Shown piece by piece: positions 1 to 8,914 of a stretch of DNA of 64,000 nucleotides; the stretch's first letter is position 1, and every line of letters starts with the position of its first letter. The notes beneath the pieces are model-generated. The model was not told the origin of the DNA and made no database searches. It saw only the letters and a program-made list of their open reading frames with translations. The stretch comes from Mogibacterium kristiansenii. Lineage in GTDB: Bacteria; Bacillota; Clostridia; Peptostreptococcales; Anaerovoracaceae. Location of the stretch: NCBI RefSeq assembly GCF_009695905.1, contig NZ_VUNA01000001.1:177396-241395 (forward strand). Direction: 5' to 3'. The translations under genes and the position numbers were made by a program.

Positions 1-1500
1 CTTCTCCACCCGGCATTTGATGCAGAGGAACTGAAGAAGCACACCCCGATTGGAAAAGGTCTTCCGGCATCTCCGGGTGCGGCATGCGGCGAGATCGTAT
101 TCAGTGCCGATGATGCAGCCGTTGCAAAGGAAGCCGGCAAGAAGGTTGTTCTGGTTCGTGAAGAGACTTCTCCGGAAGACTTGGCTGGTATGGTTGCAGC
201 GGAAGGTATCCTCACCGCAAGAGGCGGCATGACTTCCCACGCAGCAGTAGTTGCCCGTGGTATGGGTAAGTGCTGCGTAGCCGGATGCCACGACATCACG
301 GTATACGAAGAAGAGAAGTACATGGAAATCCACGGCGTGAAGTACCACGAAGGCGATATGATTTCCATCAACGGTACCGACGGCAGCGTATATGCGGCAG
401 AAATCGCAACCAAGGCACCGGAACTGTCCGGCAACTTCGGAACCATCATGAAGTGGGCGGATGAAATCCGCACCATCGGCGTTCGTACCAATGCGGACAA
501 TCCGAGAGATGCAAAGCAGGCGGTTCAGTTCGGTGCAGAGGGAATCGGCCTTTGCAGAACCGAGCACATGTTCTTTGAAGAAGAGAGAATTCCAAAGATT
601 CGCCGTATGATTTTGGCAGATACCGAGGAAGAGAGAAGAGAGGCACTGGCAGGTCTCCTTCCGTATCAGAAGGGCGACTTCAAAGGCCTGTATGAAACCA
701 TGGCAGGAAAGCCGGTCACCATCCGTCTCCTGGATCCGCCGCTGCACGAATTCCTCCCAAAGAACGAAGAGGATATGAAGGAACTGTCTGAGCAGTTTGG
801 CATTCCGCTGGAGAAAATTAAGACCAAGACCATCGAACTGCACGAGTTTAACCCGATGCTGGGACACAGAGGCTGCCGTCTGGCAGTAACCTATCCGGAA
901 ATTGCTGAGATGCAGACAGAGGCAATCATTACCGCTGCACTGGAAGTGAAGAAGGAAACCGGCATCGATATCAAACCGGAAATCATGGTACCTCTGGTAG
1001 GCATTCCGAACGAGTTGAAGAATGTAAAGAAGACCATCGACGAGACTGCAGAAAGATGCTTCGAGCAGGCCGGTGAGAGACTGAACTACATGGTGGGAAC
1101 CATGATTGAGATTCCGAGAGCCGCTCTAGTTGCCGATGAAATCGCAGAAGATGCAGAATTCTTCTCCTTCGGTACCAACGACATGACTCAGATGGGATTC
1201 GGCTTCTCCAGAGACGATACCGGAAAGATTATTCGCGAGTACGTGGAGAAGGGTGTTCTGGAAGAAGATCCGTTCCAGGTTCTGGATCAGCGCGGCGTTG
1301 GAAAGCTGGTAAAGATGGCTGCAGAAGAAGGCCGGAAGACCCGTCCGAACATCAAGCTGGGAATTTGCGGTGAGCATGGCGGAAACCCGAAGACCATCGA
1401 TTTCTGCCACAGACTGGGATTGAATTACGTATCCTGCTCGCCATTCCGGGTGCCGATTGCTCGTTTGGCTGCGGCACAGGCTGCCATCCGTAACAAATAA
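1..1500 (+). CDS. ppdK: Pyruvate, phosphate dikinase, C-terminal part (5' end outside window)
   Basis: Cytosolic enzyme interconverting pyruvate, ATP and Pi with phosphoenolpyruvate, AMP and PPi. The frame is open from base 1, so only the last 499 residues are visible; the family is usually about 875 residues long. Seen: the phosphohistidine motif GGMTSHAAVVARGMG near the start, the PEP-binding TIM-barrel stretches (GIGLCRTEHMFF, LGHRGCRL, SFGTNDMTQ) and the C-terminal GICGEHGG and YVSCSPFRVPIARLAAAQAA segment with the catalytic cysteine. All key residues visible here are intact. In anaerobes this enzyme can run glycolytically or toward PEP; the sequence does not tell which. Confidence 0.97.
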   Translation, partial: LLHPAFDAEELKKHTPIGKGLPASPGAACGEIVFSADDAAVAKEAGKKVVLVREETSPEDLAGMVAAEGILTARGGMTSHAAVVARGMGKCCVAGCHDITVYEEEKYMEIHGVKYHEGDMISINGTDGSVYAAEIATKAPELSGNFGTIMKWADEIRTIGVRTNADNPRDAKQAVQFGAEGIGLCRTEHMFFEEERIPKIRRMILADTEEERREALAGLLPYQKGDFKGLYETMAGKPVTIRLLDPPLHEFLPKNEEDMKELSEQFGIPLEKIKTKTIELHEFNPMLGHRGCRLAVTYPEIAEMQTEAIITAALEVKKETGIDIKPEIMVPLVGIPNELKNVKKTIDETAERCFEQAGERLNYMVGTMIEIPRAALVADEIAEDAEFFSFGTNDMTQMGFGFSRDDTGKIIREYVEKGVLEEDPFQVLDQRGVGKLVKMAAEEGRKTRPNIKLGICGEHGGNPKTIDFCHRLGLNYVSCSPFRVPIARLAAAQAAIRNK

Positions 1501-1531
1501 AACTAAGAGTTAAAAAAAGGAGAGTTAAGGG

Positions 1532-1562
1532 TAGGGTGAAACAGAAATACTGTTTCACCCTA
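1532..1562 (+). terminator. Hairpin between ppdK and yitT-type gene
   Basis: Perfect 13-bp stem (arms 1532-1544 and 1550-1562) with a 5-nt loop, directly after ppdK. No T-run follows, so termination may be inefficient; it could also act as an mRNA-stabilising hairpin just upstream of the next start codon. Confidence 0.6.
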
Positions 1563-1572
1563 TGCTGATGTT

Positions 1573-2466
1573 ATGAATTGGTTAGATCAATTTGAAGACA
1601 AGTTTTCTGCCTTCGCAAATATCTGTTACATCATATTAGGAAATATTATCTATGCGGTGAGCATCAACGTGCTGATTACCCCGATGAGCCTGTATAACGG
1701 CGGATTCCTGGGAATGGCACAGCTGCTTCGTCTGTTTTTCGTTAAGGTCCTGCATTTCTCCGGACCTCCGGGAATGGACCTCACCGGTATTATCTACTTT
1801 CTTATGAACGTTCCGCTGTTCTACTACGCGTATCGGGCGGTGGGAATTAAGTTCTCGATTAAATCTCTGATTTCCATCGGAATGTCGTCCCTCTGTCTGA
1901 CACTGGTTCCGGTACCGGCTAAGCCGCTGTTTAACGATTACCTGTCTGCGTGTGTAGTGGCAGGCGTCATTGGCGGCGTGGGTTCCGGAATGATTCTAAG
2001 AGGCGGAAGCTCTACCGGCGGTTCGGATATCATCGGTGTATGCATGTCCAAGACCCACCCGAATACCAGTGTGGGAAAAATCAACGTGCTGTTCAACGTG
2101 GCGGTATACGGAATTTGTCTGTTGGTGTTCAATATTCAGATTGCCATCTATTCCTTTATCTATACCACTATTCGCTCCAGTTTCATGGATCGGATGCATA
2201 CTCAGAACATCAATACTGAGGTGCTGATTTTTACGAAAATAGATGGAATCGATAAGCTCATTACCACGGATATGGGACGCGGTGTTACCAAATGGGAAGG
2301 AACCGGATCCTTTACCGAGGAAAATGTGCACATTATGGTGGTTGCCATCACAAAGTACGAAGTCTATCACCTGCAAACTCTGGTGCTGGAAAAAGATCCC
2401 CACGCCTTCATCATGCTGAACGATGGCGAACGGGTTGTGGGCAACTTCAAAAAACATTTGGAGTAA
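1573..2466 (+). CDS. YitT family membrane protein (DUF161 + DUF2179)
   Basis: Integral membrane protein of 297 residues. About five hydrophobic segments fill residues 15-200, with the glycine-rich GGSSTGGSDIIG stretch characteristic of YitT proteins near 140, followed by a soluble C-terminal domain (about 215-297, ending NDGERVVGNFKKHLE) matching the DUF2179 nucleotide-binding-like module. The molecular function of the family is not established. The gene follows the ppdK hairpin and is closed by a symmetric terminator shared with the convergent gene. No clear Shine-Dalgarno precedes the ATG. Confidence 0.85.
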   Translation: MNWLDQFEDKFSAFANICYIILGNIIYAVSINVLITPMSLYNGGFLGMAQLLRLFFVKVLHFSGPPGMDLTGIIYFLMNVPLFYYAYRAVGIKFSIKSLISIGMSSLCLTLVPVPAKPLFNDYLSACVVAGVIGGVGSGMILRGGSSTGGSDIIGVCMSKTHPNTSVGKINVLFNVAVYGICLLVFNIQIAIYSFIYTTIRSSFMDRMHTQNINTEVLIFTKIDGIDKLITTDMGRGVTKWEGTGSFTEENVHIMVVAITKYEVYHLQTLVLEKDPHAFIMLNDGERVVGNFKKHLE

Positions 2467-2491
2467 CAATCCAAGAAATAGATGCAAAACA

Positions 2492-2521
2492 AAATGAGAC
2501 TGGATTATTCCAGTCTCATTT
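2492..2521. terminator. Bidirectional terminator
   Basis: 13-bp stem (2492-2504 with 2509-2521) and a 4-nt loop, A-rich on the left and T-rich on the right. It separates the YitT gene (+) from the S66 peptidase gene (-), whose stop codon lies inside the hairpin. Confidence 0.85.
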
Positions 2522-3494
2522 CTATTGTACCGATTCCATCTCCGCATTGAACCGTTGCGAACGAACCGTTTATCAGCGTCATACACGGCTTCACGTGACC
2601 GATATCGCAGTTCAGGATGATTGGAACGTCGAAGCATCGAGTGAGCAGATCCAGATAATCCTCGTCCGATGAACCGCCGTCGAACATCACCCGGCCAAAG
2701 AGAATTCCGGTTGCACCTCGGAAATAGCCGCAGGCCTTCATTTGAAGCATGGTGAGGTACAGGGTTTCCGCATTCATAGCAAAAGGATCGAAGTACCATA
2801 TAATGCCCTCCGATGCGTAGCGGTCCAAGAATTGATGGGTGCCGTCGTAAGGCGTACCGATCAGCTTTCCGATGCAGTCGATGCATCCTCCGATTAACCT
2901 TCCTTCGAAAGATACCGGCGCCTTCTCGCCGTCCATTCGGCTGTCCCAGTACACTTCACCTTCCAGAATCGGATTGTCGCTGAAATCCCTTTTGTCATCA
3001 TAGTATTGAAAGGACTCCTGTATTCCAATGTCTCCTTTCAGAACCCGAAGCATCCGTTCCTGAAACGGGTGCAGGGGCTGCCAGTCAAAGGTACCCGCAT
3101 TGAATCCGTACATAGTGGCAATATCCAAATTGGTGGTGACGGGAAAAAGAAGATTGGTGGGGTCACTGGCACCGATGATCCATTTCGGATTTTCTCGGAT
3201 TCGTTCCCAATCCACGAAAGGAAGCATTTCCGGTGCGTAGTCCCCGCCGGAAGCGGAGAGAATGGCGGAAACGTTTTTATCCTCGACTAATTCCTGTAAT
3301 TCTTTGCCGCGCACGGCACCGGAGGCGGAACGCTCGGAATCGGTGCGCACTCCTGCGGTTTCGCGAATATGGTAGCCTTCTCCTTTGAGTACGGAAAGCG
3401 ATTGTTCAAAGGATTCAATTTTGTGACCTACGCCGGCACTGGGTGCACAGATGCCGATGGTGTCGCCGTGGCGGAGAAACTTTGGATAAATCAT
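2505..3494 (-). CDS. S66-family LD-carboxypeptidase (LdcA/MccF-like)
   Basis: Predicted serine peptidase of 329 residues of family S66, which cleaves L,D bonds of murein tetrapeptides or, in MccF relatives, microcin C-like conjugates. The N-terminus has the family hallmark GDTIGICAPSAGV; SGGDYAPEML and GASDPTNLL follow, the latter around the nucleophile position. The start at 3494 is chosen because AGGAGAG lies 8 nt upstream; an in-frame upstream start at 3557 would overlap the neighbouring DRTGG gene. No signal peptide, so cytoplasmic. Whether the substrate is recycled murein or an antibiotic peptide cannot be told from this sequence. Confidence 0.85.
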   Translation of the reverse strand: MIYPKFLRHGDTIGICAPSAGVGHKIESFEQSLSVLKGEGYHIRETAGVRTDSERSASGAVRGKELQELVEDKNVSAILSASGGDYAPEMLPFVDWERIRENPKWIIGASDPTNLLFPVTTNLDIATMYGFNAGTFDWQPLHPFQERMLRVLKGDIGIQESFQYYDDKRDFSDNPILEGEVYWDSRMDGEKAPVSFEGRLIGGCIDCIGKLIGTPYDGTHQFLDRYASEGIIWYFDPFAMNAETLYLTMLQMKACGYFRGATGILFGRVMFDGGSSDEDYLDLLTRCFDVPIILNCDIGHVKPCMTLINGSFATVQCGDGIGTIEMRLE

Positions 3495-3498
3495 TTTA

Positions 3499-3861
3499 TT
3501 ATCTCTCCTGTTCGTTCTGGAATGCGCCTTGCAATCCGTTGGAGAAAAGAATGCCACAGGTGACGTACATGGAATAAGGGGACTGTACGACGGTTACACC
3601 TAAGGATTCTGCCAGCTTAATCAAGGCCGGATCCGGCTCGCTTCGTCCGATAAAAATTACACAGGAAATGCCCATTAAGTCTGCTGTACGTAGAACTTGT
3701 GGATTATATAAAGCTGTGATTAAGATAGACTTGTCATTAGAATAGGCTAACATATGACTCATCATATCCGACGAAAATGCACTGTTCAATTCCAGCTCCG
3801 GATCGCTGTTTCCCGTTAATACTTCGGCATCCAGCAGGTTTACCACTTCTTTTAAAACCAT
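3499..3861 (-). CDS. DRTGG-domain protein
   Basis: Small soluble protein of 120 residues that matches the DRTGG fold (an alpha/beta regulatory domain also found in phosphotransacetylases and CBS proteins). AAGGAGG sits just upstream of the ATG. Its stop lies 4 nt before the S66 peptidase start, so the two are cotranscribed on the minus strand, divergent from the hydrogenase operon. Stand-alone DRTGG proteins are commonly found beside NuoE/NuoF/[FeFe]-hydrogenase genes in Clostridia and Thermotogae; their biochemical role is not established. A role tied to the hydrogenase is inferred from position only. Confidence 0.75.
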   Translation of the reverse strand: MVLKEVVNLLDAEVLTGNSDPELELNSAFSSDMMSHMLAYSNDKSILITALYNPQVLRTADLMGISCVIFIGRSEPDPALIKLAESLGVTVVQSPYSMYVTCGILFSNGLQGAFQNEQER

Positions 3862-3934
3862 AGCTTCCTCCTTGCGTTTATAGCACTATTGATAAAATAT
3901 TTTTAACTGACAATTTAATTTATTTAATTATATT

Positions 3935-3981
3935 TAACTAAATTTCTGTTCATGTATGACTAAATGAAATAAATTTAGTTA
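3935..3981. promoter_or_regulatory. Inverted repeat in the divergent hydrogenase/DRTGG intergenic region
   Basis: Perfect 11-bp inverted repeat, TAACTAAATTT at 3935-3945 and its complement at 3971-3981, with a 25-bp spacer in very AT-rich DNA. It lies just upstream of the hydrogenase -35 box, where an operator controlling both directions would sit. The regulator is unknown. Confidence 0.4.
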
Positions 3982-3996
3982 GAGTTATAACAATTC

Positions 3997-4024
3997 TTGC
4001 AAACTCATTATATAATCGTATAAT
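3997..4024 (+). promoter_or_regulatory. Promoter of the hydrogenase operon
   Basis: TTGCAA (3997-4002), 16-bp spacer, TATAAT (4019-4024). It lies 50 bp upstream of the first hydrogenase gene. Confidence 0.6.
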
Positions 4025-4073
4025 AAATTATACAAGGTGTATTTGTATGTCAAAACAAGGAGGTATAATTCTG

Positions 4074-4562
4074 ATGAAAGTTTCAAATGTTCCTTTCAAA
4101 GGCACAGCGGAACAGGAAACTGAACTCCGCAGAAGAATTGCAGAGCACAAAGGTGAAAAAGGTTCTCTGATGCCAATCATGCAGGCAGCACAGGAGATTT
4201 ACGGATATTTACCATATCAAGTGCAGAAAATTATTTCAGATGAGACCGGAATCCCAATGGAGAAGATTTACGGCGTGGCTACATTCTACGCACAGTTCTC
4301 CATGTCTCCAAAGGGACAGTACGAAGTATCTGTCTGTCTTGGAACCGCATGCTACGTTAAGGGTGCCGGCGAGGTTCTGGAAGAGGTTAAGAAAGAACTG
4401 GGAATCGATGACGGTGAATGCACATCGGATGGAAAGTTCTCTCTGGATACCTGCCGTTGTGTGGGAGCCTGCGGACTGGCTCCGGTTATGATTGTAGGTG
4501 GCGATGTATACGGAAAGATTACTCCGGATCAGGTTGCCGATATCTTGAAGAAGTATGCATAA
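4074..4562 (+). CDS. NuoE-like [2Fe-2S] subunit of NAD-linked [FeFe] hydrogenase (HydC type)
   Basis: Thioredoxin-like electron-transfer subunit of 162 residues. The four cluster ligands are visible as CLGTACYVKG (C-x4-C) and TCRCVGACG (C-x3-C). Together with the next two genes it forms the HydABC-type soluble hydrogenase that links NADH and ferredoxin to H2. The start at 4074 is chosen because AAGGAGG sits 12 nt upstream; an in-frame ATG at 4047 would place that ribosome site inside the gene. First gene of the operon, 33 bp before the NuoF-like gene. Confidence 0.93.
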   Translation: MKVSNVPFKGTAEQETELRRRIAEHKGEKGSLMPIMQAAQEIYGYLPYQVQKIISDETGIPMEKIYGVATFYAQFSMSPKGQYEVSVCLGTACYVKGAGEVLEEVKKELGIDDGECTSDGKFSLDTCRCVGACGLAPVMIVGGDVYGKITPDQVADILKKYA

Positions 4563-4595
4563 ACCAGTAATTGAAGACTGCAATGGAGGAAGATA

Positions 4596-6485
4596 ATGAA
4601 ATCATTAGAAGAACTCAAAGTCATTCGTGACCGGATGCAGAGTCAGATCGGTCCAAGATGCGGAGTGGGAGAAACAGCTCCGGAACATGTAGAAGGTGAC
4701 GGTCCTGAGAAATTTATTATGGTTTGCGGCGGTACCGGATGTCATTCCGGCCACAGCCAGGAAGTTATGGATCGTTTTGAGAAACTGATTAAGGTAGCCG
4801 GCAAGGAAAAGGAATACAAGGTAATTCAGACCGGATGTCAGGGTCTCTGCGCAAAGGGCCCGATCGTAGTAATCCACCCGGGTGCCGTATTCTATGAAGA
4901 AGTGAATCCGGACAAGGCAGAAGTCATTTTCCGGGAACACGTGGAAGGCGGAAATGTTGCATCTAAGTACCTGCTTCGGGAAGAAAATGCCGACGGTACG
5001 AATGATGAAGATTTCAAGTTCTACAACAGACAGACCCGTATCGCACTTCGGAACTGCGGAATAATCGATCCGGAGAATATCGATGAATATATCGGAAGAG
5101 GCGGATATGAAGCGCTGGGACGTTCTCTGACTCAGATGTCTCCGGACGATGTCATTCAGGTAGTACTGGACAGCGGACTGAGAGGCCGTGGCGGTGCCGG
5201 ATTCCCAACCGGAAAGAAGTGGAAATTTGCTTGCGGCAACAGAGGACAGGTTCAGAAGTACGTATGCTGTAACGCCGACGAAGGAGACCCGGGTGCGTTC
5301 ATGGACCGTTCCATTCTGGAAGGTGACCCGCACAGCGTGCTGGAAGCAATGGCCATTGCCGGATACGCAATCGGCGCAGATCAGGGTTACATCTACGTTC
5401 GTGCAGAGTATCCAATCGCCGTAGATCGTCTCCGCATTGCAATTCGTCAGGCAAGAGAATACGGACTGCTGGGCAAGAACCTTTTCGGTACGGATTTCAA
5501 TTTCGATATCGACCTGAGACTGGGTGCCGGCGCATTCGTTTGCGGTGAAGAAACCGCACTGATGACCTCCATCGAAGGAAACCGTGGAGAGCCTCATACC
5601 CGTCCGCCGTTCCCGGCAGTAAAGGGTCTGTTCCAGTCGCCAACTGTTTTGAACAACGTAGAGACATATGCAAATATTCCGGAAATCATCGTAAAGGGTG
5701 TGGATTGGTTCCGGTCCATGGGTACCGAAGGCTCAACGGGCACCAAGGTATTCGCTCTGGGCGGTAAGGTAAACAACACCGGTCTGGTAGAAGTTCCGAT
5801 GGGAACTACACTGAGAGAAGTTATTGAAGAAATCGGCGGCGGCGTGCCAAAGGGCAAGAAGTTCAAGGCCGCACAGACCGGCGGTCCTTCCGGCGGATGT
5901 ATCCCGGAAAAGTATTATGACATTCCAATCGATTACGAAACCCTGAAGAGCATCGGATGCATGATGGGTTCCGGCGGAATGATCGTAATGGACGAAGATA
6001 ACTGCATGGTGGATATTGCGAAATTCTTCCTGGAATTCACCGTAAGTGAATCCTGCGGAAAATGTACTCCATGCCGTATCGGTACAAGACGTATGCTGGA
6101 AATTCTGACACGGATTACCGAAGGCAAAGGTGAGATGGAAGATCTGAACAAGCTGGAAGAGCTGGCAAAGTACATCCAGGCGAACTCTCTGTGCGGTCTG
6201 GGTCAGACTGCACCGAACCCGGTTCTGTCCACTTTGAGATTCTTCCGGGACGAGTATGTAGCGCATATTCAGGACAAGAAGTGTCCGGCCGGCGTATGTA
6301 AGGCTCTGTGCACATACGAAATCGATCCGGAGAAGTGTAAAGGATGCACACTGTGCGCAAGAAACTGCCCGGCGGATGCGATTACCGGTTCCGTGAAAGA
6401 ACCGCATCACATCGATCCGGAGAAGTGCATCAAGTGTGGAGCATGTATGGATAACTGCCGTTTCGGCGCAGTGGTATTCAAGTAG
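4596..6485 (+). CDS. NuoF-like NADH-binding subunit of [FeFe] hydrogenase (HydB type)
   Basis: Flavoprotein subunit of 629 residues that oxidises or reduces NAD(H). Domains in order: N-terminal thioredoxin-like [2Fe-2S] domain (CGGTGCHSG, then GCQGLCAKGP), NADH/FMN-binding core (GLRGRGGAGFPTGKKW; CGEETALMTSIEGNRGEPH), SLBB domain, the [4Fe-4S] helical domain (SCGKCTPCRIGTRRM) and two C-terminal [4Fe-4S] ferredoxin motifs (CKGCTLCARNC and CIKCGACMDNC). This is the full HydB architecture of trimeric, often electron-bifurcating hydrogenases. Whether it bifurcates cannot be settled from sequence. AGGAGG-like site upstream; its stop abuts the ribosome site of the next gene. Confidence 0.95.
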   Translation: MKSLEELKVIRDRMQSQIGPRCGVGETAPEHVEGDGPEKFIMVCGGTGCHSGHSQEVMDRFEKLIKVAGKEKEYKVIQTGCQGLCAKGPIVVIHPGAVFYEEVNPDKAEVIFREHVEGGNVASKYLLREENADGTNDEDFKFYNRQTRIALRNCGIIDPENIDEYIGRGGYEALGRSLTQMSPDDVIQVVLDSGLRGRGGAGFPTGKKWKFACGNRGQVQKYVCCNADEGDPGAFMDRSILEGDPHSVLEAMAIAGYAIGADQGYIYVRAEYPIAVDRLRIAIRQAREYGLLGKNLFGTDFNFDIDLRLGAGAFVCGEETALMTSIEGNRGEPHTRPPFPAVKGLFQSPTVLNNVETYANIPEIIVKGVDWFRSMGTEGSTGTKVFALGGKVNNTGLVEVPMGTTLREVIEEIGGGVPKGKKFKAAQTGGPSGGCIPEKYYDIPIDYETLKSIGCMMGSGGMIVMDEDNCMVDIAKFFLEFTVSESCGKCTPCRIGTRRMLEILTRITEGKGEMEDLNKLEELAKYIQANSLCGLGQTAPNPVLSTLRFFRDEYVAHIQDKKCPAGVCKALCTYEIDPEKCKGCTLCARNCPADAITGSVKEPHHIDPEKCIKCGACMDNCRFGAVVFK

Positions 6486-6499
6486 TGGAGGTTACAGAA

Positions 6500-8251
6500 A
6501 TGGGAGATATCAAATTAACAATCGATAATATTGAAGTCACAGTTCCGGAAGGCTCCACTCTTCTGGATGCTGCACATGCAGCCGGAATTGACATTCCGAC
6601 TCTGTGCTTTCTGAGAGACGTCAACGAAATTGGCGCCTGCAGAATGTGCCTGTGTGAAGTGGAGGGTGCCAGAGGTCTGGTAACCGCTTGTGCATTCCCG
6701 GTAAGTGACGGAATGGTGGCACACACTAATACCGAAAGACTGAGAGAATCCAGAAGAAAGACCCTGCAGCTGATCGTTTCCGATCACAACATGGACTGTC
6801 TGGCATGCGTAAGAAACAACAACTGCGAGCTGCAGAAGCTGTGCAAGCGCTACGGCGTGACAGACACGGATTACTATGCCGGAAAGAAGAATTCTTTTAG
6901 CGTAGATGCCAGCTCCAAATCCATCGTCAGAGACAATAACAAATGTATTCTTTGCAGAAGATGCGTGGGAGCCTGCGAAAACCTTCAGGGAATCGGCGTA
7001 ATCGGCGCAAACAACCGTGGATTCGATACATACATCGGAAGTACCTTTGACCTTCCGCTTGCAGAGACCAGTTGCGTAAACTGCGGACAGTGCGTGGCAG
7101 CTTGCCCGGTAGGTGCCCTCTATGAGAAGGATTCTACCGCTGAGGTTAAGGCTGCACTGGAAGATCCGGATAAGTTCGTTGTCGTTCAGGCAGCACCGTC
7201 CGTTCGTGTGGGTCTGGGCGAATGCTTTGGACTTCCGATCGGAACCGTTGTAGAAGGACAGATGTCCGCTGCACTGCACCGTCTGGGATTCGATCGCGTA
7301 TTCGATACCAACTTCTCGGCAGATCTGACTATCCTGGAAGAGGCTCACGAACTGATTGATCGTGTTCAGAACGGCGGAGCACTGCCTCTGATTACCTCCT
7401 GCTCGCCGGGTTGGATTAAGTATTGCGAACACTACTATCCGGACCTGCTCCCGAACGTATCCAGCTGCAAATCTCCGCAGCAGATGTTCGGTGCGGTAGT
7501 AAAAACATACTACGCGGAAACCATGGGAATTCCGGTAGACAAGATTGTATCGGTATCCGTAATGCCATGTACCGCTAAGAAATTCGAGTGCGACAGACCG
7601 GATCAGGATGCGGCAGGCGTACAGGATGTGGATTACTCCCTGACCACCAGAGAACTGGGCAGCCTGATTAACGAAGCCGGCATCGACTTTGTCAACCTGC
7701 CGGAAATGCCGTACGACAGCCCTCTGGGCGACTACACCGGTGCGGGAGTCATCTTCGGTGCAACCGGTGGCGTTATGGAAGCGGCACTGAGAACGGCAGT
7801 GGAGACCATTACCGGCGAAGAGCTGGAATGCGTAGAATTTACCGATGTTCGTGGCGTAGAAGGTGTGAAGGAAGCATCCTACAACGTTGGCGGCCTGGAA
7901 GTGAACGTGGCAGTAGCCAGCGGTCTGGCCAATGCGAAGAAGGTTCTGGATGCAATCCGTTCCGGCGAGAAGAATTACACATTCGTGGAAATCATGGCAT
8001 GTCCGGGCGGATGCGTCAACGGTGGCGGACAGCCAATCGTGGATTCCTCTGTCAGAAACTTCGTAGACGTTCGCGCACTTCGTGCAAAGGGACTGTACGA
8101 GCTGGACAAGAACAAGCCGCTGCGTAAATCTCACGAGAATCCGGAAATCATCGAACTGTACAAATCCTACTTCGGTGAACCGGGAAGCGAGAAGGCACAC
8201 CATATTCTGCACACCAAGTATGTGGAGAGAAAGGTGAACAAGGACTTCTAG
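6500..8251 (+). CDS. hydA: [FeFe] hydrogenase catalytic subunit
   Basis: Catalyses reversible H2 formation from protons at the H-cluster. The 583 residues show an N-terminal [2Fe-2S] domain (CFLRD..GACRMCLCEVEG), the His-Cys [4Fe-4S] motif (HNMDCLACVRNNNC), two ferredoxin-type clusters (CILCRRCVGAC, CVNCGQCVAAC), then the H-cluster signatures TSCSPGW (about 299), MPCTAKKFE (about 354) and MACPGGCVNGGGQP (about 499). All ligands are intact, so this is a canonical group A enzyme with the small-subunit tail (ending ERKVNKDF). GGAGG at 6487 dictates the ATG at 6500 rather than the in-frame GTG at 6485 that overlaps the preceding stop. Confidence 0.97.
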   Translation: MGDIKLTIDNIEVTVPEGSTLLDAAHAAGIDIPTLCFLRDVNEIGACRMCLCEVEGARGLVTACAFPVSDGMVAHTNTERLRESRRKTLQLIVSDHNMDCLACVRNNNCELQKLCKRYGVTDTDYYAGKKNSFSVDASSKSIVRDNNKCILCRRCVGACENLQGIGVIGANNRGFDTYIGSTFDLPLAETSCVNCGQCVAACPVGALYEKDSTAEVKAALEDPDKFVVVQAAPSVRVGLGECFGLPIGTVVEGQMSAALHRLGFDRVFDTNFSADLTILEEAHELIDRVQNGGALPLITSCSPGWIKYCEHYYPDLLPNVSSCKSPQQMFGAVVKTYYAETMGIPVDKIVSVSVMPCTAKKFECDRPDQDAAGVQDVDYSLTTRELGSLINEAGIDFVNLPEMPYDSPLGDYTGAGVIFGATGGVMEAALRTAVETITGEELECVEFTDVRGVEGVKEASYNVGGLEVNVAVASGLANAKKVLDAIRSGEKNYTFVEIMACPGGCVNGGGQPIVDSSVRNFVDVRALRAKGLYELDKNKPLRKSHENPEIIELYKSYFGEPGSEKAHHILHTKYVERKVNKDF

Positions 8252-8293
8252 AATCCGGTGAAGCGAATTGGATTTTCATAAAAGAATTAAGGG

Positions 8294-8325
8294 AAAGGGA
8301 ACTGCGAAAGCGGTTCCCTTTTTTC
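8294..8325 (+). terminator. Terminator of the hydrogenase operon
   Basis: Stem of 9 bp plus a short inner helix capped by a GAAA tetraloop (8294-8321), followed by T6. Classic intrinsic terminator. Confidence 0.92.
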
Positions 8326-8395
8326 ATCAAAACAACTTGAAACGGTCATTTTCCTGTGATAAGATTTCTCTTGTTATTGTATAAGGAGGATAATT

Positions 8396-8848
8396 TTGAG
8401 AGTTGCACTTACAACATTATTAATGGCGATGGTGCCGGTCATAGAGCTTCGAGGGGCTATTCCATATGGCGTAGTGGAAGGTCTCAGCGTGAGTCAAGCG
8501 TTGATTCTTTCGATTATCGGAAACCTGATTCCGGTTCCGGCGTTGATTATTTTTACCAAGAGAGTGTTCGCGTGGCTGCGAACCAAGAGTGAGGGCTTGA
8601 ACGCTTTTGTGTGCAAGATGGAAGCGAAGGCGGAATCCAAGAAGGAAACCGTGGAGAAATACGAGTTTTTCGGATTGATGCTGTTGGTGGCGATACCGTT
8701 GCCGGGAACCGGTGCCTGGACGGGCTGTTTGGTGGCGGCCATGATGGAGCTGGATTTCAAGAAGGCCTTCCCGGCGGTGGTTCTGGGAGTTGTAATTGCC
8801 GGATTGATCGTATCCTGGCTGACTTTCGGCGTGAAGATGATTGCTTAG
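8396..8848 (+). CDS. Small multidrug export-type membrane protein (COG2426)
   Basis: 150-residue integral membrane protein with about four hydrophobic helices and the family signature VIELRGAIPYGV near the N-terminus; a charged cytoplasmic segment (MEAKAESKKETVEKYE) sits mid-protein, then LPGTGAWTGCLVAAM. The family is named putative small multidrug export, but its substrate has not been shown. Start is TTG at 8396, set by AAGGAGG at 8383-8389 with 6-nt spacing. Single-gene unit between two strong terminators. Confidence 0.82.
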   Translation: MRVALTTLLMAMVPVIELRGAIPYGVVEGLSVSQALILSIIGNLIPVPALIIFTKRVFAWLRTKSEGLNAFVCKMEAKAESKKETVEKYEFFGLMLLVAIPLPGTGAWTGCLVAAMMELDFKKAFPAVVLGVVIAGLIVSWLTFGVKMIA

Positions 8849-8872
8849 GATTTGAAAACAGAAAACAATATG

Positions 8873-8901
8873 AAAAGCACTGCCGCAGAGGCAGTGCTTT
8901 T
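8873..8901. terminator. Bidirectional terminator
   Basis: 12-bp perfect stem (8873-8884 with 8890-8901), A-tract on the left and T-tract on the right, between the convergent membrane-protein gene (+) and phospholipase-like gene (-). Confidence 0.9.
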
Positions 8902-8914
8902 TGCGTGGAGCATT

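Noticed and set aside
1532..1562. Operator of KdgR/IclR type (GAAACAG-N-CTGTTTC)
   Set aside because: The palindrome is a tight 13-bp hairpin right after a stop codon and not associated with promoter boxes; a terminator or stabilising hairpin is simpler.
6515..8212. Long open frame of 565 codons opposite hydA
   Set aside because: Entirely antisense to a gene with all catalytic motifs, no ribosome site, composition of a shadow frame. The same holds for long frames opposite rny, dxr/cdsA and polC.
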